Under the pieces are notes generated by a model. The model saw only the letters and a list, made by a program, of their open reading frames with translations. It was not told where the DNA came from and made no database searches. A stretch of 64,000 nucleotides of DNA. Source: Salegentibacter salarius. GTDB lineage: Bacteria > Bacteroidota > Bacteroidia > Flavobacteriales > Flavobacteriaceae. Of this stretch, positions 43,248-51,858 are shown piece after piece (position 1 is the stretch's first letter; each line of letters begins with the position of its first letter). Both the position numbers and the translations under genes were made by a program. The stretch is taken from contig NZ_FVZF01000002.1 in assembly GCF_900168265.1 (NCBI RefSeq), positions 124,001 through 188,000 on the forward strand. The letters run 5' to 3'.

Positions 43248-44336
43248 TTAATTTAGCTTTTCTGCTCCCTTTCCAACCTGGTCACAAATATACTGCCCTT
43301 TTTCACAATAGGCAACAAGCTCATTCTTAATGAATTCTAAAACTTTTTCTTTATGTATCTCTGGATAAAGCAGGTGTACATTGGCGCCGGCATCCAGAGT
43401 GAAACAAATTGGTATTTTAGTATCTTCCCTAAACTCCCATATTTTATTGATAATTTCAAGCGTATTAGGCTTCATTAGAATAAAATAAGGATTGCTGCTC
43501 ATCATCATCGCATGCAAAGTGAGCGCCTCACTTTCTACGATAGAAATAAATTCTTCTAAATTTCCGGAAGCAAAAACCTGCTTTAATTTATCTAAATTGG
43601 AATGTGCCTGGGCAAAACGCTCTTCACCAAATGGATGGCCGTGCATTAAATTATGCCCCACACTACTGCTTACCTGCTTTTGCCCTTTGTCTACCAACAA
43701 AATTGTATCCTGGAAACTTTTAAAAACCTCATCAATTTCAAACGGATATTTTATTCCGAATAAATCGCTGCTTTCCGGAATATTCTGGTGCTTGCCCCAT
43801 TCAATCAATTCACCTTCCAAACTACGGCAGGCACTTCCTGAACCTAGCCTGGCTAAAAAAGAAGCTTTTTTGTAGAAAAACTCTTCATTAGTAACATCAG
43901 TATTCAATTCTTTTTCCAGGCTCATTACGCAAAGCGCAAGGGCACTCATGCCGCTTGCAGACGATGCTATTCCGCTACTATGAGGAAAAGAATTTTCAGT
44001 ATAAATATTAAGCTTATAATCTTTTAAAAACGGTGCATATTGCTCAATACGCTGAAAAAACTGCTGAATTTTCGGTTTAAAATCTTCCTTCTTTTTTCCT
44101 TCAAAATAAAGTTCAAAGTCAAAAGTCGCAGATGGTTCTGGCTTCTTCTGAAACTCCATTTTTGTAGTGGTTTTACAATTCTTCAAGGTAAAACTCACCG
44201 AAGGATTAGCCGGAATCTGATTCGCTTTTTTCCCCCAATATTTTACCAGGGCGATATTGCTGGGAGACTTCCAGGTAACTTCTCCTTTTTCTACGTTGCT
44301 TGAAAATTGCTTTGGAATAAAATCCTGTTCGCGCAT
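43248..44336 (-). CDS. mvaD: Diphosphomevalonate decarboxylase
   Basis: A 362-residue GHMP-fold enzyme that converts mevalonate diphosphate to isopentenyl diphosphate. SNIALVKYWGKK (near residues 26-37) and PHSSGIASSASGMSAL (near 113-128) are diagnostic, and the conserved Asp of the active site is in FTLDAGANVHLL near residue 310. It is the first gene of a minus-strand operon that continues with DUF4160 (frameshifted), DUF2442, the mevalonate kinase-like gene and UbiA. Only 4 nt separate it from the DUF4160 start. Confidence 0.95.
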   Translation of the reverse strand: MREQDFIPKQFSSNVEKGEVTWKSPSNIALVKYWGKKANQIPANPSVSFTLKNCKTTTKMEFQKKPEPSATFDFELYFEGKKKEDFKPKIQQFFQRIEQYAPFLKDYKLNIYTENSFPHSSGIASSASGMSALALCVMSLEKELNTDVTNEEFFYKKASFLARLGSGSACRSLEGELIEWGKHQNIPESSDLFGIKYPFEIDEVFKSFQDTILLVDKGQKQVSSSVGHNLMHGHPFGEERFAQAHSNLDKLKQVFASGNLEEFISIVESEALTLHAMMMSSNPYFILMKPNTLEIINKIWEFREDTKIPICFTLDAGANVHLLYPEIHKEKVLEFIKNELVAYCEKGQYICDQVGKGAEKLN

Positions 44337-44411
44337 AGCAAAATTTTAGTAAAAACACCTGCCGCAGAAGCTTAAGGCATTAGATTGAAAATTTAAATCC
44401 TACTCAGGGCG

Positions 44412-44419
44412 CAAAGATA
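44412..44419 (-). promoter_or_regulatory. TAnnTTTG -7 box upstream of mvaD
   Basis: The minus strand reads TATCTTTG, an exact -7 consensus match, about 75 nt before the mvaD start. No TTTG was found at the usual -33 spacing, so the call is tentative. Confidence 0.4.
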
Positions 44420-44525
44420 TGTTTTATGTTTTGGGAATTTTCTTTACCTATCAAAATAAATTTTTATTTTAGTAGGGACAAACTTCTTCGTTTTAACCGG
44501 GAAGTTACCCGAAACCAACCAAAAA

Positions 44526-45002
44526 ATGACCAAAAAACTCTTTTTACGAAGTTCTGTGGCCATTGGCATTTGTTTGCTTTTCGGGTTTATGGGCGCAATT
44601 GCCACTCAAGTTGGCACCGCCGAATGGTATCCCGCCCTGAACAAACCCTGGTTTAATCCGCCTGACGCATTTTTTGGCCCTATTTGGTTAATTATGTACG
44701 TATTAATGGGTATTGCCGCAGGGATTGTATGGAGCAAAGGTTTTTATCACAAATGGGTGAAAACCGCATTATATCATTTTGGATTTCAACTATTAATAAA
44801 CGGTTCCTGGTCTTTACTTTTCTTCGGGATACAAAAACCATTTTTAGCTTTATTAAGTATTACTTTGCTATTTATTCTAATACTAATCACAATAAAATGG
44901 TTTAAAGTGGTAAGCAAAACCGCGGCTTACTTAATGATACCCTATGCAGTTTGGGTATTGTTTGCTATGATCTTAAATTTTGAGATCTGGCGACTTAATT
45001 AA
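44526..45002 (+). CDS. tspO: TspO/MBR-family tryptophan-rich sensory protein
   Basis: A 158-residue membrane protein with five predicted helices. It is rich in Trp (WYPALNKPWFNPPDAFFGPIW near residues 31-51, followed by a GIAAGIVW helix) and has the conserved INGSWSLLFFG segment. TspO proteins bind tetrapyrroles or related ligands and are linked to stress and photosynthesis regulation in other bacteria; the role here is unknown. Its stop codon overlaps that of the convergent flavoprotein gene within a single TTAA. Confidence 0.93.
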   Translation: MTKKLFLRSSVAIGICLLFGFMGAIATQVGTAEWYPALNKPWFNPPDAFFGPIWLIMYVLMGIAAGIVWSKGFYHKWVKTALYHFGFQLLINGSWSLLFFGIQKPFLALLSITLLFILILITIKWFKVVSKTAAYLMIPYAVWVLFAMILNFEIWRLN

Positions 45003-46219
45003 TCTTCGCTCATTGCTTTTGCAGCAAGAAATCCACCCGTCCAGGCATTTTGAAAGTTAAATCCGCCGGTTATGGCGTCTATATTTAAAACTTCTCCCGC
45101 CAGAAACAGGTTTTTATGAAGTTTACTTTCAAAAGTTTTAAAATTAATTTCTTTTAAATTCACTCCCCCGGCAGTAACAAATTCTTCTTTGAAGGTACTT
45201 TTCCCGTTTACTTTGAAAATCGCTGCGGTAAGTTGATCGCTTAAATTTTGAAGCTGATTTTTATTTAAATCGGCCCAGGTAGTGCCTTCTGCAATTCCGG
45301 ATCCTATCACCAGGTTTTTCCATAAGCGTTTAGGCAAATCGAATTGCGCATTTTTTACCACCTGCTGTTTAGCTAGTTTTGTTTTTAGATCTTTTAAACT
45401 AGACAAAATATCTTCTGAAGTAAACCCTGGCAACCAGTTTACCAGTATTTCAAATTGATAATTTAGTTTCTCCAGATCTCTTGCTCCCCAGGCTGATAGC
45501 TTTAAAATTCCCGGGCCGCTCATTCCCCAATGAGTAATTAGCAAAGGTCCTTTACTTTCTAAAGTGACATTCTTAGAATTTATTTTAACCTCGGCTTCGG
45601 TAGCGATTCCGGGTAGATCTTTAATTCGGGCATCTTGAATATTGAAAGTAAAAAGAGAAGGAACCGGCTCTATAATTTCGTGACCCAGTTTCTTCAGCAT
45701 ATTCCACATTTTAGGATTGCTCCCGGTGGCAAGCATAATTTTATCTGCAGAAAAATCCCCTTTACTGGATTTAACCATCCAGCACTTTTCTTCCTTTTGA
45801 AAATTTTGAACTGCGTGGCTCTTAAAAACCTGAATCTTTAATCTTTCGGTTTCCTGTAAAAAGCAATTAATAATACTTTGCGAATCATCTGAAACAGGAA
45901 AAATTCGGCCATCATCTTCAATCTTTAACTCAATCCCTTTTTTCTCAAACCATTCCATGGTATCTCCGGTCATAAACCCATGAAAAGGCCCAAGCAATTC
46001 TTTTTCTCCACGAGGATAATTGAGGCTAAGTTCTTTCGGAATAAATTCTGCGTGGGATACATTACACCTTCCACCGCCCGAAATTTTCACTTTGGTTAGC
46101 ACTTCTTTCCCGCGTTCAAAAATTGCAATTTTTAGATTGGGATTAAATTCAGCTGCATTTATGGCGGTAAAAAAGCCTGCTGCTCCCCCGCCTATAATTA
46201 TAATATCGAAATGCTGCAT
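44999..46219 (-). CDS. BaiN/HI0933-like flavoprotein
   Basis: A 406-residue NAD(P)/FAD-dependent oxidoreductase of the HI0933/BaiN family. The FAD motif IIGGGAAGFFTAINAAE lies near residues 7-23, KVKISGGGRCNVSHAE near 44-59, and the C-terminal FLAGEVLNIDAITGGFNFQNAW segment is diagnostic. Members are cytoplasmic, and most have no known substrate. No functional partner is evident from its neighbours, TspO (convergent) and the glycerophosphodiesterase (60 nt upstream, same strand). Confidence 0.92.
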   Translation of the reverse strand: MQHFDIIIIGGGAAGFFTAINAAEFNPNLKIAIFERGKEVLTKVKISGGGRCNVSHAEFIPKELSLNYPRGEKELLGPFHGFMTGDTMEWFEKKGIELKIEDDGRIFPVSDDSQSIINCFLQETERLKIQVFKSHAVQNFQKEEKCWMVKSSKGDFSADKIMLATGSNPKMWNMLKKLGHEIIEPVPSLFTFNIQDARIKDLPGIATEAEVKINSKNVTLESKGPLLITHWGMSGPGILKLSAWGARDLEKLNYQFEILVNWLPGFTSEDILSSLKDLKTKLAKQQVVKNAQFDLPKRLWKNLVIGSGIAEGTTWADLNKNQLQNLSDQLTAAIFKVNGKSTFKEEFVTAGGVNLKEINFKTFESKLHKNLFLAGEVLNIDAITGGFNFQNAWTGGFLAAKAMSED

Positions 46220-46279
46220 TTTCCTGGTTTCAGATTTAAAGTTTAAGGTTACTGGGTCAATTTTTCCAATTTCGTTTGC

Positions 46280-46966
46280 TTATAAAAGTCTGTCGGGAAA
46301 ATCGGAAATGATCCCGTCAACACCAAATGCCCGCATCCGCGCAATGTCTTCCGGTTCGTTGACCGTCCAGACGTTTACATTAAAACCGGCCTTGTGAGAT
46401 GCCTTTACATTATCCCGGGTAATTATTCCTAAAGACGGATGAATTGCTGATGCATTGAGGAGTTTTCCCAGCTCTATAGCCTCCGTTACACTGGCTTTAC
46501 TCAAAATTCCCAGGGCTACCTTTCCATCCAATTTTCGCATCTGAAACAGCTCATTTTTCTGAAAACTGGAAACGATAAAATCTTTATAGTTCCAGTTTTT
46601 TTCTGCTATATATTTTTTAATGATTTCGGCAGTAGACGTAGCGGTATTTAAACCTTTTAATTCAATATTTATAATACATTTCCCCTGAATAAGATCCAAA
46701 ACTTCGGTAAGTAAAGGTACTTTATATTGACCTTCTACATTTAAGGATTTTATTTCGGTTAGAGATTTTTTAGCAACCTCACCACTTCCGTTGGTAGTGC
46801 GGTCTAAAGTGAAATCGTGAATTACCACCAACTCACCGGTTTTACATCGATGCACATCAATTTCTATAGCATCAACCTTAAAATGCAGGGCCTTCTGGAT
46901 ACTTTCCAAAGTATTTTCGGCCAAATGTCCTTTGGCTCCCCGGTGACCAATTTTCAATAAATTCAT
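46280..46966 (-). CDS. Glycerophosphodiester phosphodiesterase
   Basis: A 228-residue GDPD-family TIM barrel. The motifs are GHRGAKGHLAENT (His8-Arg9), Glu35/Asp37 in AIEIDVH, and VIHDFTLDRTTNG with His50. It hydrolyses glycerophosphodiesters to glycerol-3-phosphate and an alcohol. There is no signal peptide, so it is cytoplasmic. The start cannot be moved downstream because the active-site His is residue 8. A -7 promoter box ends only 4 nt before the ATG, so the mRNA is predicted to be leaderless. Confidence 0.93.
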   Translation of the reverse strand: MNLLKIGHRGAKGHLAENTLESIQKALHFKVDAIEIDVHRCKTGELVVIHDFTLDRTTNGSGEVAKKSLTEIKSLNVEGQYKVPLLTEVLDLIQGKCIINIELKGLNTATSTAEIIKKYIAEKNWNYKDFIVSSFQKNELFQMRKLDGKVALGILSKASVTEAIELGKLLNASAIHPSLGIITRDNVKASHKAGFNVNVWTVNEPEDIARMRAFGVDGIISDFPDRLL

Positions 46967-46970
46967 TTTG

Positions 46971-46978
46971 CAAAGGTA
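46971..46978 (-). promoter_or_regulatory. TAnnTTTG -7 box abutting the glycerophosphodiesterase start
   Basis: The minus strand reads TACCTTTG and then, after 4 nt, the ATG. With the usual -7 placement the transcript would start at or next to the A of the ATG. The -33 element is not clear at standard spacing. Confidence 0.5.
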
Positions 46979-47158
46979 TTCAATTAACTCAAAAGCATGT
47001 TTTTTTAATGTTATCTGGTTTTTTGATGGATGTTTAGAAACTCTTATAAATTCTTAACATTTTATTGTACAAGATCCTTCTTAATTTTAAGCTATAATGT
47101 CCCGGAAACCAATTATAATTTCAACTCTTAAGGTTGCCGGACCAGTTAAAACTTTACT

Positions 47159-47680
47159 ATGAAAGAATGGTTTGAAGCGTCCTGGACGTCTATAATAGCA
47201 ATTTTATTAACAGCCTTAGGAATCTACCTGGCAATTATACTCTTTACAAGAATCGCAGGAAAACGTAGTTTTTCTAAAATGTCCAGTTTTGACTTTGCGA
47301 TGACGGTTGCAGTAGGTTCTATTATAGCTTCAACCATTTTATCCAAATCTGTAAGCCTAACACAAGGAATTGTGGGACTTGGAGCTGTATATATTTTACA
47401 AATCTCGGCTGCGTTTCTAAGACGTTGGTCCTGGGCTCGAAAAGCAATAGACAATTCCCCTTTGCTTCTTATGGATAAGCAAACTATATTATATGAAAAT
47501 TTAAAAAAAGCGAGGGTTACCGAAGGTGATTTGCGCTCTAAATTAAGGGAAGCTAATGTTTTAGACCTTTCCCAGGTACGCGCAGTAGTATTTGAAACCA
47601 CAGGAGATATTTCAGTCTTACATACCTCACAAGAGAATCAGGAGCTGGAAGATTGGCTCACAAAAGATGTAATGAGGTAA
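47159..47680 (+). CDS. DUF421/YetF-family membrane protein
   Basis: A 173-residue protein with three N-terminal hydrophobic segments, the conserved ARIAGKRSFSKMSSFDF-like region (here RIAGKRSFSKM near residues 31-41) and a C-terminal cytoplasmic alpha/beta domain (GDLRSKLREANVLDLSQVRAVV). YetF-family proteins are widespread; some are spore or stress proteins and the biochemical role is unknown. It is divergent from the glycerophosphodiesterase gene across a 192-nt spacer. Confidence 0.88.
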   Translation: MKEWFEASWTSIIAILLTALGIYLAIILFTRIAGKRSFSKMSSFDFAMTVAVGSIIASTILSKSVSLTQGIVGLGAVYILQISAAFLRRWSWARKAIDNSPLLLMDKQTILYENLKKARVTEGDLRSKLREANVLDLSQVRAVVFETTGDISVLHTSQENQELEDWLTKDVMR

Positions 47681-47756
47681 ATCTGCCTTAAAAAAATAGA
47701 TTATGAGGCTGCCTGTTAATCTTATTAAATTTTGAATTAATTTATTCTTAAACCTT

Positions 47757-47810
47757 ATGGAACGCCACCTTAGAGATGGTAGTTTTATAAAAAACCATTC
47801 GATATTATGA
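47757..47810 (+). CDS. Possible 17-residue leader ORF
   Basis: A short ORF (MERHLRDGSFIKNHSIL) ends in TGA that overlaps the start of the next gene as ATGA. It could couple or attenuate translation of the GntA-like gene. Its size allows chance occurrence, and the composition shows nothing special. Confidence 0.15.
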   Translation: MERHLRDGSFIKNHSIL

Positions 47811-48502
47811 TTTCTTTCGGAGTTAAACCTAAAGTGAAAAAGTGGAAAGTTAATGCAGATGAAGCTGCAGAGTTAGCATTTAAAGATTTTGTGCTAACTA
47901 AAGACCATCCTTGTATGATGGCACAAACCGTGGTGGACCAAAATCATTTAGACCTACATACCTACGATGAATTTCCAAGCCGAAGAACAGCCAAAGAAAT
48001 ATATAAAGATTTACAGAACTATATAGAAAACTACGATTTTGAGTCTAATGAATTCTATACATTTATGGCGGTTTTTAAAGACCAGGATTCATTTTCTGAA
48101 ACGCAATTTGAAACTGCACTTTGGAAACAACTGGAGTTCTTACACGATATAGATAATGAAGACTGGGATCCTGAAGTAAGCGATAATCCTGAAGACAAAA
48201 ATTTTAGTTTTAGCATTGCCGGAAAAGCTTTTTATATGGTAGGCATGCATCCAAACAGCAGTCGCAAAGCAAGGCAGAGTCCTTATCCCGCAATTGCTTT
48301 TAATTTACACTGGCAATTTGAAAAGTTAAGAGAAATGGGGGCATTTAATACCGTTCGTGATAAGATTAGAGAACGCGATATAGAATTGCAGGGAAATATA
48401 AATCCTATGTTGGAAGACTTTGGAGAGAATAGCGAGGCCAGACAATATAGCGGCCGTAAAGTTGAAGAGGAATGGAAATGTCCTTTTCACAGAAAAAAAT
48501 AA
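47807..48502 (+). CDS. YqcI/YcgG (GntA-like) family protein, putative heme-dependent N-oxygenase
   Basis: A 231-residue protein of the YqcI/YcgG family, with KDHPCMMAQTV near residue 35, NFSFSIAGKAFYMVGMHPNSSRKARQSPYPAIAFN near 133-167 and a C-terminal KCPFHRKK. One family member, GntA, is a heme-dependent N-hydroxylase in guanitoxin synthesis; most others are uncharacterised. It is cytoplasmic. It is followed by a PaiB-like gene after 2 nt and a DUF1989 gene, which together look like one operon. An N-oxygenation of an amine or guanidine substrate is a reasonable but unproven guess. Confidence 0.82.
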   Translation: MISFGVKPKVKKWKVNADEAAELAFKDFVLTKDHPCMMAQTVVDQNHLDLHTYDEFPSRRTAKEIYKDLQNYIENYDFESNEFYTFMAVFKDQDSFSETQFETALWKQLEFLHDIDNEDWDPEVSDNPEDKNFSFSIAGKAFYMVGMHPNSSRKARQSPYPAIAFNLHWQFEKLREMGAFNTVRDKIRERDIELQGNINPMLEDFGENSEARQYSGRKVEEEWKCPFHRKK

Positions 48503-48504
48503 AT

Positions 48505-49122
48505 ATGTACCAGCCCAAAAAATACAAAAAGGACGATCCTGAATTCCTTTTTAAATTTATACAACAACATCCTTTCGCAACTTTTATACTTAATGGTGAA
48601 AAAATCTTAGCTACGCATATTCCGGTGCTCACAAAAGGGACTGCAAAGGATTTTCTTCTCTTTTCGCATATAGCGAACCATAATCAGCAGTTTAAATATT
48701 TAAAAGACGATACAGAAGCATTATTGATTTTTCAGGGCGCACACGGCTATGTTTCCTCTTCCTGGTACAAAGAAAAAGACATTAGCACCTGGGATTATTC
48801 TGCGGTGCACGTAAATGTAAAGCTGAAAATACAATCCCGTCAGGAACTTGAAGACTCGCTAAAAGAACTAGTTGCAACTTTTGAAGAACCACAGGAAGAT
48901 CCGTTGTATTATAAAGACCTTCCAAAGAAAATGCTTGAAGAACATTTGCCACTAATTACAGGTTTTTGGTGTGAAGTAAAAGAGATTAAAGGTATCGCAA
49001 AACTGCATCAGGGCTATGATAAGGAAGATATTGATTCGGTCACCGCACATTTGGAAAAACAGCAAAATAATTTAAATTCCGCGTTAAGCGAAAACATTAA
49101 AAAAGAGCATAAATGCAAGTAA
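48505..49122 (+). CDS. PaiB-like FMN-binding protein
   Basis: A 205-residue protein of the FMN-binding split-barrel family typified by Bacillus PaiB. MYQPKKYKKDDPEFLFKFI opens the domain, ILATHIPVLT is in the middle, and GAHGYVSSSWY near residues 75-86 is the family signature. An upstream in-frame ATG at 48472 exists but lies within the previous gene, so the ATG at 48505, 2 nt after that stop, is chosen. PaiB was named a negative regulator, but many homologues are probably flavin enzymes. Its stop overlaps the next start by 10 nt. Confidence 0.9.
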   Translation: MYQPKKYKKDDPEFLFKFIQQHPFATFILNGEKILATHIPVLTKGTAKDFLLFSHIANHNQQFKYLKDDTEALLIFQGAHGYVSSSWYKEKDISTWDYSAVHVNVKLKIQSRQELEDSLKELVATFEEPQEDPLYYKDLPKKMLEEHLPLITGFWCEVKEIKGIAKLHQGYDKEDIDSVTAHLEKQQNNLNSALSENIKKEHKCK

Positions 49123-49691
49123 TAAAAAAACAATCTGGAGCCGCCTTTAAATTAAAAAAAGGACAGAAACTGAAAGTGATAGATGCCGAAGGCGAACAGG
49201 TTAGCGATATGGTTTTATTTAATGCAAAAGACAGGAGGGAAAAACTTTCCTCGGGAAAGACCATGGACTTCGAGGAATCTATTTTAATAAGTTCAGGAAA
49301 CTTTCTTTGGAGCAATCGCAGTAATAAAATGGTAGAGATCCTTGAAGATACGAACGGGAGAAACGATTTTTTGCTTGCTCCTTGCAGCCCAGAAACTTTT
49401 GAGGTGATGTATGATTACGATGGTTACCATCCCAGCTGTTTTGAAAACTTATATACCAGCCTGGAAGAATTTGAAATTCAGCCAGACGATATTCCCACGG
49501 CTTTCAACATTTTTATGAACGTTCAGTTTGATGAGAAGGGAAAAATTAGCGTTGATCCGCCATTAAGTAAAGCTGGCGATTATGTGCTATTTGAAGCAAA
49601 AATGGATCTTATCGTCGCTTTAACCGCCTGCTCTGCTGAAGACAGCAACAACGGGAGTTTTAAACCTATACATTACGAGATTTTAACTTAA
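49113..49691 (+). CDS. DUF1989/urea carboxylase-associated family protein
   Basis: A 192-residue protein of the DUF1989 family, with GQKLKVIDAEGEQVSDMVLF near residues 17-36, LLAPCSPETFEVMY near 89-102, YHPSCFENL near 107-115 and a C-terminal ALTACSAEDSNNG. The conserved Cys and acidic residues suggest metal or substrate binding. Homologues sit beside urea carboxylase or nitrogen-compound genes, and the exact reaction is not known. It is the third gene of an overlapping operon with GntA-like and PaiB-like genes, which points to nitrogen-compound metabolism. A bidirectional terminator follows. Confidence 0.88.
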   Translation: MQVIKKQSGAAFKLKKGQKLKVIDAEGEQVSDMVLFNAKDRREKLSSGKTMDFEESILISSGNFLWSNRSNKMVEILEDTNGRNDFLLAPCSPETFEVMYDYDGYHPSCFENLYTSLEEFEIQPDDIPTAFNIFMNVQFDEKGKISVDPPLSKAGDYVLFEAKMDLIVALTACSAEDSNNGSFKPIHYEILT

Positions 49692-49720
49692 AAGTTCCAG
49701 AAAATCCAAACCGAAAATAA

Positions 49721-49768
49721 AAAAACTGCCCAGAAATGGTTTTAACTCCATTTCCGGGCAGTTTTTTA
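49721..49768. terminator. Bidirectional terminator between DUF1989 and clpX
   Basis: CTGCCC-A-GAAATGG (49726-49739) pairs with CCATTTC-C-GGGCAG (49748-49761) across one mismatch, around an 8-nt loop. A-tracts precede the stem and T-tracts follow it, so it can end transcripts from both convergent genes. Confidence 0.9.
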
Positions 49769-49787
49769 AAATATACTAAGTTCTAGT

Positions 49788-51020
49788 TTAAGAAACTGCT
49801 TTAAGCTTGCTTATGGTAGACTTATTTAATTTTTCTTCGGCATAAGCGCGAGTTACTTTTAGCTTGCTTTTGCCGCTTTCGGGCATTTCAAACATTGCAT
49901 CGGTAAGCACTGCTTCACATAAAGATCTTAATCCTCTTGCTCCCAGTTTATATTCTACCGCTTTTTCAACTATGTAATCTAAAGCATCATCGGTCATTTC
50001 AAACTCGATATCGTCCATTTCAAACAACTTCTTATATTGTTTAATAATGGCATTTTTCGGCTCGGTTAAAATAGAACGAAGCGTGCTTTCGTCAAGCGGA
50101 TTCATGTAAGTAAGCGCCGGCAACCTTCCTATTATTTCAGGAATAAGTCCGAAATCTTTTAAATCCTTCGGAATAATATATTTCAGCAAATTGGTTCTCT
50201 CTATATTGTCATCGCTTTTTGAAGCGCTGAAACCAACCGCCTGCATATTTAACCTCTTACTGATGTTTCGCTCAATACCATCAAAGGCTCCTCCTGCAAT
50301 GAAAAGGATATTTTCGGTATCAACCTCTACGAATTTCTGATCGGGGTGTTTACGGCCTCCTTTTGGCGGTACGTTAACAGTGGTTCCTTCCAGTAATTTT
50401 AATAATGCTTGCTGAACTCCTTCTCCTGAAACATCTCTGGTAATAGAAGGATTATCGCTTTTACGGGCAATTTTATCTATTTCATCAATAAATACAATTC
50501 CGCGTTGTGCTTTTTCAACATTATAATCGGCTGCCTGAAGCAATCTTGTTAAGATACCTTCTACATCTTCACCCACGTAACCAGCTTCGGTAAGCACCGT
50601 AGCGTCTACAATAGCCAAAGGCACATTAAGCATTTTTGCAATGGTTTTTGCAATAAGGGTTTTCCCAGTACCGGTTTCCCCAACCATTACGATGTTAGAT
50701 TTTTGAATTTCAACATCATCACCGCTTGCCGGTTGCAAGAGCCTTTTGTAGTGGTTATAAACCGCTACCGACATCACTTTTTTGGTTGCTTCCTGCCCTA
50801 TTACATACTGATCCAAAAATTCTTTAATCACTTTTGGTTTGCTCAGCATTAGGTCTGAAGACAGTTCTTTAGCTTCCCCCTGTTTGAGTTCTTCTAAAAC
50901 AATGCCGTGGGCCTGCTCTATACATTTATCACATATATGCGCATCCAGCCCCGCTATAAGTAAGTTGGTTTCAGGTTTTTTTCTACCGCAAAACGAACAT
51001 TCTAATTCTTCTTTCGCCAT
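49788..51020 (-). CDS. clpX: ATP-dependent Clp protease ATP-binding subunit ClpX
   Basis: A 410-residue ClpX from the chosen ATG at 51020 ([15 protein letters not shown]); a start five codons upstream (51035) is open but unusual for the family. The N-terminal zinc-binding domain has CSFCGRK and CDKC. The AAA+ core has Walker A GETGTGKT, Walker [12 protein letters not shown], and pore loop and sensor motifs in order. It unfolds substrates for ClpP. It follows clpP by 52 nt, and tig lies further upstream: the conserved tig-clpP-clpX order. Confidence 0.97.
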   Translation of the reverse strand: MAKEELECSFCGRKKPETNLLIAGLDAHICDKCIEQAHGIVLEELKQGEAKELSSDLMLSKPKVIKEFLDQYVIGQEATKKVMSVAVYNHYKRLLQPASGDDVEIQKSNIVMVGETGTGKTLIAKTIAKMLNVPLAIVDATVLTEAGYVGEDVEGILTRLLQAADYNVEKAQRGIVFIDEIDKIARKSDNPSITRDVSGEGVQQALLKLLEGTTVNVPPKGGRKHPDQKFVEVDTENILFIAGGAFDGIERNISKRLNMQAVGFSASKSDDNIERTNLLKYIIPKDLKDFGLIPEIIGRLPALTYMNPLDESTLRSILTEPKNAIIKQYKKLFEMDDIEFEMTDDALDYIVEKAVEYKLGARGLRSLCEAVLTDAMFEMPESGKSKLKVTRAYAEEKLNKSTISKLKAVS

Positions 51021-51072
51021 TTCGTCAAATTTCAATTTCCAGTATATAAAATAATAAACTGAAAATTAATTC

Positions 51073-51753
51073 TTATCCTTCTCTCGTTAAAATTTCGTCG
51101 ATCATACCGTATTCCTTGGCTTTATCGGCCTTCATCCAGTAATCACGATCACTATCTTCTTCTATCTTCTCATAAGTTTGTCCGGAATGCTTAGCAATAA
51201 TCTCGTATAATTCCTTTTTAAGGGTTAAGATCTCCCTGGCGGTGATCTCAATATCACTAGCCTGCCCCTGGGCACCACCAAGAGGTTGGTGAATCATTAC
51301 CCTGGAATGTGGCAAACCACTTCTTTTTCCATTCTCACCGGCACAAAGTAGAACTGCTCCCATAGAAGCCGCCATACCTGTACAAATTGTAGCCACATCT
51401 GGTTTTATGAACTGCATAGTATCATAAATTCCCAAACCAGCATAAACACTTCCTCCCGGAGAATTAATATAGATCTGGATATCTTTAGAAGCATCTGTAC
51501 TTTCTAAAAATAACATTTGCGCTTGTATAATATTTGCAACCTGATCGTTAATTGCAGTACCCATAAAGATAATTCTATCCATCATTAATCTGGAAAAAAC
51601 ATCCATAGCTACAGCGTTCATTTGTCGCTCTTCAATAATATTAGGAGTCATCCCCGTAGGAGTCATGCTGCTCACTATTTTCTGGTAATAATTACTATTT
51701 ATACCGTGGTGCTTAGTGGCGTATTTTTCAAATTCTTTTCCGTAATCCATCAA
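51073..51753 (-). CDS. clpP: ATP-dependent Clp protease proteolytic subunit ClpP
   Basis: A 226-residue ClpP serine protease. [11 protein letters not shown] gives Ser130, [12 protein letters not shown] gives His155, and the downstream Asp is in EDSDRDYWM or nearby. [16 protein letters not shown] is the substrate-groove segment. A propeptide-like N-terminus ([16 protein letters not shown]) is present. It forms the proteolytic tetradecamer that partners ClpX, encoded immediately downstream. A hairpin at 51800-51829 separates it from tig, so it may be transcribed separately or by read-through. Confidence 0.97.
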   Translation of the reverse strand: MMDYGKEFEKYATKHHGINSNYYQKIVSSMTPTGMTPNIIEERQMNAVAMDVFSRLMMDRIIFMGTAINDQVANIIQAQMLFLESTDASKDIQIYINSPGGSVYAGLGIYDTMQFIKPDVATICTGMAASMGAVLLCAGENGKRSGLPHSRVMIHQPLGGAQGQASDIEITAREILTLKKELYEIIAKHSGQTYEKIEEDSDRDYWMKADKAKEYGMIDEILTREG

Positions 51754-51794
51754 TCTTCTTTTTTTTAAAGCTTTTTCTCTTAGCTGCCTTTTAA

Positions 51795-51829
51795 GTGAAA
51801 AGGCGTTAACCCGAATGGTTTAACGCCTT
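51795..51829 (-). terminator. Hairpin after tig
   Basis: AAGGCGTTAA (51800-51809) and TTAACGCCTT (51820-51829) form a perfect 10-bp stem with a 10-nt loop, 30 nt beyond the tig stop. The following T-tract on the minus strand is short (TTTCACTT), so it may be a partial terminator between tig and clpP. Confidence 0.6.
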
Positions 51830-51858
51830 AAATATAAGTATAAATTTATAGAAAAAGC

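Noticed and set aside
48472..48504. Earlier start for the PaiB-like gene
   Set aside because: It would overlap the GntA-like gene by 31 nt and adds residues not typical of the family. The ATG 2 nt after that gene's stop begins the conserved domain.
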